A stretch of DNA of 10,761 nucleotides from an uncultured Bacteroides sp. (GTDB lineage: Bacteria; Bacteroidota; Bacteroidia; Bacteroidales; Bacteroidaceae): positions 1 through 10,761 of the forward strand of contig CAUHML010000111.1 of the NCBI GenBank assembly GCA_959606905.1. The letters run 5' to 3'. Under the pieces are notes generated by a model that did no database searches, was not told the DNA's origin, and saw nothing but the letters and a program-made list of their open reading frames with translations. A program made the translations under genes and the position numbers. Positions within the stretch are counted from its first letter, which is position 1. Each line of letters starts with the position of its first letter. Below are positions 5,475-10,761 of the stretch, one piece after another.

Positions 5475-6959
5475 TCATTCTTTTGTAGCAGGAATCACCT
5501 TTTCATTTTTCAAACTCTGTTCTTCCTCGATTTCTTTCAACTCTTCATCAATTCTATCAGCATTTCCAGCAAACATTACCCCATGTCGTTGCGACCATAC
5601 ACCACCTGACACAGCCTTTACAGCTACATTGACTTTATCTTCTAAATTATCAAGGCGATACGGAACAACTTCTGTACTAATATCTATCGTTTCAGATGCT
5701 TTGTTAAATTCAGATGGATTTATAGAACCTAAAGCAGAGACTATGAAGTTCACACGCCTTTGCAAGAACTCACCTATCACCTCGGCATGATTTTGAACTT
5801 GCAAATGTGTCGAAAGAAACACATAATCAAAAGCTACTCCCGACAAGGCATTTCCAGCACCACTCAACTTTTCAAAACTGATTTGTGGTGTATTTGTCAT
5901 AGAATATGCTTTATCAAATAAAGTATTCATTTCAAGTTCCACAGTTGTAGGCACCTGATTCCACGTCAAGTATTGAGCATCCGCACCATCTTCCAATTTG
6001 ACTATCCTATCTTTTGTTTTGCCAGCAAATCCGGCTACACTACCGACTAATTTCAGCAACGGGAAGAAATGATAGTCAATACAATCGGCATAGTTGGATA
6101 ACAGTTTCTCCAACCGGACACGGAAAGTCTTTATCTTTTTGCAATAAGGTTCAGGACGATAAGCGTAGAGAACCGGTAACTTAGGGAAGCCATGAGCGAA
6201 AGACATTCTTTCCTCATACCCCTTAGCCAAATCCCACTGATAGACCATCTTGTCTGTGATAGTCATAAAGCAAGTTGTCTCCGAATCATCCATGAGCCTC
6301 TTCTTGTACTCACGGGAGAAAGCAATCATTTTACCTTCATCATTGAAGAATGGATAGAGTTTATCCCCACGGAACGGAGACCATAATACGCTTTTCAGCT
6401 TCTTGGTAGGTTTTACCTTGCCTCCGAATGTAGTCTTTACTTTCTTCCAGAACTTCGCCCAGAACGAATCATCATCGGTTACGTACCAATATTCCGCTAC
6501 TTCCTGCTCAGATAACCAGGCACGAACAATCTTCTTGTTCTGATATTTGATTTTATTAGACTTGAATACTGCCTTTACCGCATCCAGCAGCTTCTTTTCA
6601 TCATCATCAGTCGGAGTGCAATCCATAGACGGTTCTGTGCCGACCGTGAAAGCAGTTTGAATGTTCACTATATCTTGTTCCAATGGAATAGAAATACGGT
6701 TCACCGGTTCAGTCTTATACTTTGCTTCGATTTCATAAGTCTTACCAGTTTTTTCATCGAAAACTTTTTCGGATTCCTTATCAAGTACTTTTCTGTCCGG
6801 ATACTTTTCTTTATCCACAATGATTTCGTGGCGTTCCGGATTCCAATCATCCCAAAGTTTGCAACGGTCGGGAAGTTCAGTCTTCCTACCTTTCTTCAGA
6901 TAGTTTATCTTCTGCCCGATGTCAGGCAATGCTAATATTTCTTCTAAATTCAATGGCAT
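5475..6959 (-). CDS. Phage portal protein, SPP1 gp6-like
   Basis: A 494-residue protein, close to the 503 residues of SPP1 gp6. The N-terminal part (MPLNLEEILALPDIGQKINY) leads to the typical portal core: VNRISIPLEQDIVNIQTAFT, VGTEPSMDCT, a helix KLLDAVKAVFKSNKIKYQNK and VRAWLSEQEVAEYWYV. A beta-rich wing follows (LKSVLWSPFRGDKLYPFFND, CFMTITDKMVYQWDLAKGYE), then the stem/tunnel region (VRLEKLLSNYADCIDYHFFP) and a C-terminal crown rich in E and K (RIDEELKEIEEEQSLK). Twelve copies form the ring at one capsid vertex through which DNA enters and to which terminase and neck bind. It starts 11 bases after the terminase stop and is followed by a terminator, not by the expected MuF-like minor head gene. 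Confidence 0.92.
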   Translation of the reverse strand: MPLNLEEILALPDIGQKINYLKKGRKTELPDRCKLWDDWNPERHEIIVDKEKYPDRKVLDKESEKVFDEKTGKTYEIEAKYKTEPVNRISIPLEQDIVNIQTAFTVGTEPSMDCTPTDDDEKKLLDAVKAVFKSNKIKYQNKKIVRAWLSEQEVAEYWYVTDDDSFWAKFWKKVKTTFGGKVKPTKKLKSVLWSPFRGDKLYPFFNDEGKMIAFSREYKKRLMDDSETTCFMTITDKMVYQWDLAKGYEERMSFAHGFPKLPVLYAYRPEPYCKKIKTFRVRLEKLLSNYADCIDYHFFPLLKLVGSVAGFAGKTKDRIVKLEDGADAQYLTWNQVPTTVELEMNTLFDKAYSMTNTPQISFEKLSGAGNALSGVAFDYVFLSTHLQVQNHAEVIGEFLQRRVNFIVSALGSINPSEFNKASETIDISTEVVPYRLDNLEDKVNVAVKAVSGGVWSQRHGVMFAGNADRIDEELKEIEEEQSLKNEKVIPATKE

Positions 6960-6970
6960 AGCTTATATTT

Positions 6971-8239
6971 TTAGTGTGTGAATATTCCAGTTAAATCTTT
7001 CGGCTTCTGAATCTTACCAAGAAGCTCACCCAATACATAGTAACGTACAGCATCTATTCCGTGATTGTCATGGTCTTCCGGTTCGTTGATATAGTTCCCA
7101 TCCTTATCCTTTGCCCAGACATAATTTCTGTACTCCCTTTGAAGGTTATAAGAACGCTTGGTTATGTAAATATCCATTCCCTGCATCTTGTCAATACCGG
7201 CATTGATAGAGCCTTGCCCTTTCTCTACCGGGTAAATCTTGATACCTCCGTTATGGATTTCCTGAATAAGTCGTGGGTCTGCACTGTCAGCTATCACCTT
7301 TAGATTCCACGGACGGAGAGTCTTAATTATATCCCCAGATAGTAAACCTGTACGGTAATCCATTTCGTCCAAATATAGTGCATTGTCTATGATTCCACAT
7401 CGGATAGCTGCTGTAGGGTCGTTAGTATAACCAAAATCCAGCCCAATTCCGACCCTCTTACACCACATCGGGAACTCATCCACAATACCCCACTTCTTGA
7501 ACACAGCACCTTCCGCCACGTCTGCCCAACGGCCGATAACCACATGAGCATACTTTTCAGGATTACTCACCTTCATATCTTCCACCTCTTTCAGGAACTC
7601 AGGAGAAAGGTTATCCAAGTTATCAAAATACGTAGTATGGATATGGAGCACATTCGGATGAGTGGAAATCTGAACCTGCACACCGTCAATCTCTACCAGC
7701 TTGTGAGTTTTCTCAATGTATTTCTTGTAGATGAAGTGATTGGAATCGCATGGGTTCATTATAATGATAATTCGGTTCTGAATACCCTTCTTGCGAATGG
7801 AGAGCATTATCTTGTCGAACTCATCTTCGCTTGTCCACTCTTCCGCTTCATCGCAGACAAAAGTCGTAATGCCTTGAATGGATTTCAGTTTTGCTGTCTG
7901 GTTTCCGGAAGAAGTCTTGATACCCCGGAACATGATACGGCTCTTAGTCATCTTATTGACTATGTCCGTCTTTGTGGTCTTGAAATATTTCGTGGTACCG
8001 TCCAAATCTATCTTCTCCATCATTTCGGGGATGATAGACATACCGGCAGAAACCATCGTGTAACGGGTGTAAAGAATCTGATGAACTATTTTCTCTACGG
8101 GAGTCATTTCAAAAGTCAACCGCTCAATAAAGGTAGAAGCATTGAAAGACTTTCCCGAACCACGCCCACCGGTAATAAGAATTATAAATTTTTCCTTATC
8201 CTTGTATAATGGATGGTAAATTTCTTGAGGTACTATCAT
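6971..8239 (-). CDS. terL: Terminase large subunit (ATPase-nuclease)
   Basis: A 422-residue motor protein with both domains intact. ATPase: Walker A GGRGSGKS at 24-31, Walker B TFVCDEAEE with D130 and E131, and the coupling motif IIIIMNPCDSN with N162-P163. Nuclease (RNase H fold): GLDFGYTNDPT with D268, IADSADPR with D317, and HDNHGIDAVRYY with D395, the expected three metal-binding acids. It pumps DNA through the portal and cuts concatemers. Length and motif spacing fit the PBSX/Terminase_3 group. Its ATG overlaps the TerS stop by ATGA, which couples the two subunits. Nothing is missing, so the motor should be active; cos versus pac packaging cannot be told from this sequence. Confidence 0.96.
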   Translation of the reverse strand: MIVPQEIYHPLYKDKEKFIILITGGRGSGKSFNASTFIERLTFEMTPVEKIVHQILYTRYTMVSAGMSIIPEMMEKIDLDGTTKYFKTTKTDIVNKMTKSRIMFRGIKTSSGNQTAKLKSIQGITTFVCDEAEEWTSEDEFDKIMLSIRKKGIQNRIIIIMNPCDSNHFIYKKYIEKTHKLVEIDGVQVQISTHPNVLHIHTTYFDNLDNLSPEFLKEVEDMKVSNPEKYAHVVIGRWADVAEGAVFKKWGIVDEFPMWCKRVGIGLDFGYTNDPTAAIRCGIIDNALYLDEMDYRTGLLSGDIIKTLRPWNLKVIADSADPRLIQEIHNGGIKIYPVEKGQGSINAGIDKMQGMDIYITKRSYNLQREYRNYVWAKDKDGNYINEPEDHDNHGIDAVRYYVLGELLGKIQKPKDLTGIFTH

Positions 8240-8751
8240 TTCAGCTTGTCTTTAATCCAAGAATCAATGTTGATACCGTGTTCTATGTCTGTTGGAATAT
8301 CAGCATCTTCATCCTGTTTGCGTTCAACCTTTCTCCAGTCCTCATCGTAATGGTATAGCCAAGTCATTTGAGCACTCAAATTGGGAGCTAGCTCACCTTC
8401 TACAACTTGTACTTCTTCTTCGCCTGTCAGATCGCCATCTCTATCCCGTAACTTCCGAACTGTGGTATTCTTAGTTTTTATGCCACCAAGAGCCATTGCA
8501 AGAAATTTGGCGCGCACAAGGGAGTTTATCGCACAACGCGCACGTGAGAGGACATCACTTAATTCACTGTATGCGCTTTTCTTTTCGCTAAATTTTTGCG
8601 GTGACAGTCCAATGGCATAGGCAATTTCCTTATCAGTGAATCCCTTTTTGGCATACGATTCCACGAGAGAAAGAAAGTCCTCGCTTGTATAATCAAACTT
8701 TGGCTTTCTTCCTCCTTTACCTTTTCTATTTTGAGATTCACTATTGCTCAT
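8236..8751 (-). CDS. terS: Terminase small subunit
   Basis: A 171-residue protein. Residues 1-20 are a basic tail (RKGKGGRKPKFDY); residues 22-62 carry a helix-turn-helix, SEDFLSLVESYAKKGFTDKE then IAYAIGLSPQKFSEKKSAY, as in phage small terminases that recognise the packaging site. A helical oligomerisation part (SDVLSRARCAINSLVRAKFL) and a beta hairpin with TTVRKLRDRDGDLTGEEEV follow; the C-terminus is acidic and probably contacts TerL (MTWLYHYDEDWRKVERK, DSWIKDKLK). It sits directly before terL with an ATGA overlap, and its ATG follows the preceding stop after one base. The role is clear from domain order and context. Confidence 0.88.
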   Translation of the reverse strand: MSNSESQNRKGKGGRKPKFDYTSEDFLSLVESYAKKGFTDKEIAYAIGLSPQKFSEKKSAYSELSDVLSRARCAINSLVRAKFLAMALGGIKTKNTTVRKLRDRDGDLTGEEEVQVVEGELAPNLSAQMTWLYHYDEDWRKVERKQDEDADIPTDIEHGINIDSWIKDKLK

Positions 8752-8752
8752 A

Positions 8753-8896
8753 TTACTTCTTTAATTTTCCACATTTCTCACATTGTTCATACCTGAACTC
8801 AGAGAACATCACACTACCTTTCCAAACATAATGATGAACACAAAACAGGTTTTGCTTTAGAACATTCCTTATCCAAAGTATAAAATCGCCAATCAT
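8753..8896 (-). CDS. Tiny zinc-ribbon-like phage protein
   Basis: A 47-residue protein, MIGDFILWIRNVLKQNLF followed by CVHHYVWKGSVMFSEFRYEQ and CEKCGKLKK. The C-x-H-H pattern at residues 19-22 and the C-x2-C-G near the end suggest one zinc site; the layout recalls the short prophage DUF1660-type proteins ('C-K-FGHKW ... C-RCGK'), though this is only resemblance. I chose the ATG at 8896 because it lies four bases after the stop of the preceding small gene; a longer frame up to 8962 would overlap that gene's coding end. Its stop is one base before the terS ATG, so it is part of the packaging transcript. Role unknown. Confidence 0.62.
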   Translation of the reverse strand: MIGDFILWIRNVLKQNLFCVHHYVWKGSVMFSEFRYEQCEKCGKLKK

Positions 8897-8900
8897 AATT

Positions 8901-9086
8901 TTAACCGTTATTGTTACCCATATATACACGGCGAGAAATTGGCTTGTTTCCATAGACATCAACTCCTCTTTTTGAGAAATAGCTATCTATTTTCTCAGCA
9001 TATCTTCCCATTATGGATTTCGTTCTATCCCTTATGTTTCTTTGTCTTGCAGAACCTAACCCGTATTGCCTTCCAGCGTTGTACAT
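8901..9086 (-). CDS. Small basic protein ending SRRVYMG, start uncertain
   Basis: From the ATG at 9086 this gives 61 residues, MYNAGRQYGLGSARQRNIRD, with a basic helix and the ending ISRRVYMGNNNG. The same frame stays open upstream to 9134 (77 codons), adding VRKKTYSQLYQQSRRI, which looks like genuine protein, but that stretch holds no ATG, GTG or TTG; a TGA at 9137-9135 closes the frame. A good Shine-Dalgarno, GGGAGGGA (9148-9141), lies about six bases before GTT at 9134, so translation may really begin there or by an unusual route. The gene is similar to the frame at 9896-10114. It may bind nucleic acid (many R and K), but I know of no named family. Confidence 0.6.
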   Translation of the reverse strand: MYNAGRQYGLGSARQRNIRDRTKSIMGRYAEKIDSYFSKRGVDVYGNKPISRRVYMGNNNG

Positions 9087-9153
9087 TATTCGTCTGGACT
9101 GCTGATATAACTGGCTATATGTTTTCTTTCTAACTCAGCTTCCCTCCCAATAA

Positions 9154-9903
9154 TTAATCTATTCTTTCTACTTGTTCATCAAATACTTCTCCCTTTATGA
9201 ACTTCATATCCGGGTCATAACCGAATCTCTCACAGAAAGCGGCTTTAGCTTCATAGGTATCAAAGGATAACATCACATAAGCATCCATATTCTCGGCTTG
9301 CTTCTGCGAGTTTTCTTTCACCTGCTGCTTGACCTCTTTCATGTGGGCAACCTTTTCGGCACGTTCCAACTGTTTGGCGGCTTTCTCGGCTTCCTTTTGC
9401 TCGGTAACTGGAGCCATCATATCAGACAAAGCATCAGCAATGGAGTTTTCCTCTTCTGTCTGTAATAGATAATCGACACCAATCATATTCAAGTCTGCAT
9501 CGGTCAGACCTGCATCTTTCCAGTCAATATCAGGAACAATACGAGCAAGAGCGTCAAAATCCCATGTACCTTGTGCATTAGGGTTGTTCATTAAAATATT
9601 TAACTCCTTTTCCTGCTGCTCGTCCACGTCTATGACATCGACACGAATACGGTAGTCGTTATCGGGAAACTTTTGCAATTCGTCCATGACAGACAAACGC
9701 TGGTGCCCGCTGACTACGGTAAGACCAGTACGCTTATTCACAACTATTCCACCTACCAATCCGAATTTCTTGATACCACGTTTCAGTGTCTTACGTGATT
9801 CATCGGAAAGTTTCCGGGGGTTATAATCTGCAAAGTGAATGGCAGAACGATTAAGTTCCACCGATTCACTCTTTATGTATTTTGACAATTCCATATCATC
9901 CAT
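9154..9903 (-). CDS. ParB/IbrB-like protein with ParB N-terminal domain
   Basis: A 249-residue protein. Residues 15-110 form a ParB/sulfiredoxin-like domain: HFADYNPRKLS (NPR at 28-30), FGLVGGIVVNKRTGLTVVSG then the GHQR box at 66-69, and DVIDVDEQQEKELNILMNNP. Residues 115-150 are a spacer with GTWDFDALARIVPDIDW; 170-205 is a charged coiled coil; the end, DAYVMLSFDTYEAKAAFCER then FGYDPDMKFIKGEVF, is a small extra domain often seen in phage versions. There is no DNA-partition HTH core, so it is not a chromosome-partition ParB. It pairs with the PP-loop gene upstream as IbrA/IbrB do in enteric prophages. Its ATG overlaps the end of the preceding small frame. Confidence 0.83.
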   Translation of the reverse strand: MDDMELSKYIKSESVELNRSAIHFADYNPRKLSDESRKTLKRGIKKFGLVGGIVVNKRTGLTVVSGHQRLSVMDELQKFPDNDYRIRVDVIDVDEQQEKELNILMNNPNAQGTWDFDALARIVPDIDWKDAGLTDADLNMIGVDYLLQTEEENSIADALSDMMAPVTEQKEAEKAAKQLERAEKVAHMKEVKQQVKENSQKQAENMDAYVMLSFDTYEAKAAFCERFGYDPDMKFIKGEVFDEQVERID

Positions 9904-10114
9904 TAGTTAAACCCATATAAATTCTTCGAGATACTTTTCTTGCGCCATCTTGTTGTTTCCCCTCGTTATACCCAAAGGTTCGTTCAATGTATCGAATATA
10001 CTTTCTTGCAATAGAGTTTACTCTGTTCAGCCTATTACCCGTTAAAGTACGAGATAGTCTGTATCTTTGCTCTGCAATATCATCAATTGATTTTCTTCTG
10101 ACTCGGCTTTCCTT
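9896..10114 (-). CDS. Small basic protein frame (SRRIYMG ending), no standard start
   Basis: Reading on the minus strand, 72 codons are open between the TAG of the PAPS-reductase-like gene (10117-10115) and a TGA at 9898-9896. It is in the same frame as that gene, so TAG readthrough would append it. The protein includes VRRKSIDDIAEQRYRLSRTL, then VNSIARKYIRYIERTFGYNE, and ends ARKVSRRIYMGLTNG. No ATG, GTG or TTG occurs before codon 67. It resembles the frame at 8901-9134, with the same ending and different third codon positions, which argues for selection on the protein. The end overlaps the ParB-like ATG by eight bases. Possible readings: non-AUG start (GTC at 10102 or ATT at 10087), readthrough, or a decaying gene. 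Confidence 0.55.
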   Translation of the reverse strand, partial: KESRVRRKSIDDIAEQRYRLSRTLTGNRLNRVNSIARKYIRYIERTFGYNEGKQQDGARKVSRRIYMGLTNG

Positions 10115-10761
10115 CTATTGCTTTTGTTGATTATTATACTCCCAAAGCACCCTTTCAGCCATTGGGAAAACTTTGTAAATTCTCTGTAAATCTTGCGGGT
10201 AATTCTTCTCCATCCAAAGCATACAATCAAGATTGAAGCCTACTCCACTTGAAGCCTTTAAGCTATACCGAATAGGTTCGGGTAGGTTGTGTTGCTTCAT
10301 GTAAGCAAGAATGTCTCTTTGATTCCAATCAGCCAAAGGATAAACCATACCGTTATTCTTGTAACCGTTTGCCTCATACCCTTTCAGCATAAGCCTACGA
10401 TTCATGCCATCAGCTTTCTTCATACCCAAGAATGTGTAATAAACTCCGTGAGTAAGTTGCATAGCCTTTACCACATCAGCCAGCTTCAACAGTTTCACTT
10501 TCGGATTTGGCACGCAATACATACCACCACGGAGAATGTAAGTGAGGTTCCAGTGTGGCACTTGAACAAACTCTATCTTCGGATATTTGGCTTTAGTCCA
10601 GTTTATCCAACGGTTGATATGCTCTAAGTCCTTGACGAAATACATGAACACGCAGACTATTCTCTCAAACTTCGGATAGACTAAATCAAGCAGAACAAGC
10701 GAATCTTTACCAAGTGATAAAAACAGTAAAGCCTCATTCGATTTTACCCGAATGAGGTCTA
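10115..10761 (-). CDS. PP-loop PAPS-reductase-like protein (IbrA-like), N-terminus cut
   Basis: The frame is open to the right edge, so the GTG at 10651 is internal, not the start. The edge-proximal part reads DLIRVKSNEALLFLSLGKDS, giving the PP-loop SLGKDS at visible residues 15-20, the ATP-binding motif of PAPS-reductase/DndC/IbrA-type adenosine nucleotide alpha hydrolases. Further on come HWNLTYILRGGMYC, the FLGMKKADGMNRRLML segment and PLADWNQRDILAYMKQHNLP, a conserved C-terminal motif of the family. No cysteine cluster for an iron-sulfur centre is seen. 214 residues are visible. Its partner is the ParB-like gene downstream; such pairs sit near terminase genes in many phages. Sulfur-based DNA modification or a regulatory role as in IbrAB are both possible. 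Confidence 0.85.
   Translation of the reverse strand, partial: DLIRVKSNEALLFLSLGKDSLVLLDLVYPKFERIVCVFMYFVKDLEHINRWINWTKAKYPKIEFVQVPHWNLTYILRGGMYCVPNPKVKLLKLADVVKAMQLTHGVYYTFLGMKKADGMNRRLMLKGYEANGYKNNGMVYPLADWNQRDILAYMKQHNLPEPIRYSLKASSGVGFNLDCMLWMEKNYPQDLQRIYKVFPMAERVLWEYNNQQKQ
10732..10757. repeat. 9-bp inverted repeat inside the PP-loop gene
   Basis: CCTCATTCG at 10732-10740 and CGAATGAGG at 10749-10757 are exact reverse complements around an 8-base loop. It encodes residues just before the PP-loop. It may be chance, or a hairpin affecting translation of the 5' part of this gene. Confidence 0.6.

Noticed and set aside
5416..5790. 124-codon plus-strand frame starting in the terminator after the portal gene
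   Set aside because: It is antisense to the well supported portal C-terminus, and its start falls inside the hairpin; no domain seen.
7544..8209. 221-codon open frame on the plus strand across the terminase large subunit
   Set aside because: It is exactly antisense to terL, whose motifs are all intact; its translation shows no domain and it has no promoter or ribosome site. Long antisense frames are common opposite genes with this codon use.
10042..10230. 62-codon minus-strand frame overlapping the PAPS-reductase-like gene's end
   Set aside because: It is a shifted frame of that gene and of the small basic frame; the alternative frame (9896-10114) has the conserved SRRIYMG ending and fits better.
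1..10761. Stop-codon recoding (TAG as glutamine) as in some gut phages
   Set aside because: The large genes have no internal in-frame TAG, and TAG ends the 740-1063 gene at a normal overlap with the next ATG, so the standard code fits; only the single site at 10115 remains open.
1..10761. tRNA genes, CRISPR arrays, insertion sequences or attachment sites
   Set aside because: I looked for cloverleaf-like segments, regularly spaced repeats, transposase frames and integrase/att signs and saw none; nearly all the sequence is covered by coding frames.

Overview
The window reads as the packaging, head and neck module of a tailed phage or prophage of the Bacteroidales (Bacteroides/Parabacteroides-like host). 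Grounds: GC looks moderate; the one clear promoter fits the Bacteroidetes TTTG / TAnnTTTG type rather than sigma70; and the protein set (SPP1-like portal, PBSX-type terminase, HigBA, gp6-, gp16- and gp10-like neck proteins) matches what I know of Bacteroides prophages. All supported genes lie on the minus strand, so the genome is read from the right edge to the left. No integrase, repressor, lysis or tail-tube gene is in view, so free phage and prophage cannot be told apart.

Layout in transcription order. (1) 10761-9896: a PP-loop PAPS-reductase-like gene, cut by the right edge, then a short basic frame with no standard start codon. (2) 9903-8753: a ParB/IbrB-like gene, a second small basic gene related to the first, and a tiny zinc-ribbon-like gene. 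(3) 8751-5475: small terminase, large terminase and portal, closed by a hairpin terminator. (4) 5400-4267: an independent cassette with its own promoter and terminator: HigB toxin, HigA antitoxin and an unknown 98-residue protein. (5) 4266-4065: about 200 bases without a gene that hold a perfect 13-bp inverted repeat. (6) 4064-1708: scaffold-like protein, head decoration/fibre-like protein, major capsid protein. (7) 1697-1: overlapping small head-tail connector, stopper, gp10-like, DUF7352-like and tail-completion-like genes, the last cut by the left edge.

How it works together: the terminase subunits cut DNA and drive it through the portal into a procapsid built by scaffold and capsid protein; the small neck proteins then seal the head and join the tail. 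The PAPS-reductase/ParB pair resembles the IbrA/IbrB pairs of other prophages and may modify DNA or regulate genes. HigBA looks like an inserted accessory (moron) cassette that splits the structural operon between portal and scaffold.

Most notable: two short reading frames flanking parB (9896-10114 and 8901-9134) encode related basic proteins ending in SRR(I/V)YMG..NG. Both lack a canonical start at the equivalent position, and both are preceded by a similar purine-rich box. The first continues in frame directly after the TAG stop of the PAPS-reductase gene. The transcription puzzle between portal and scaffold, and the long palindrome there, also deserve attention.
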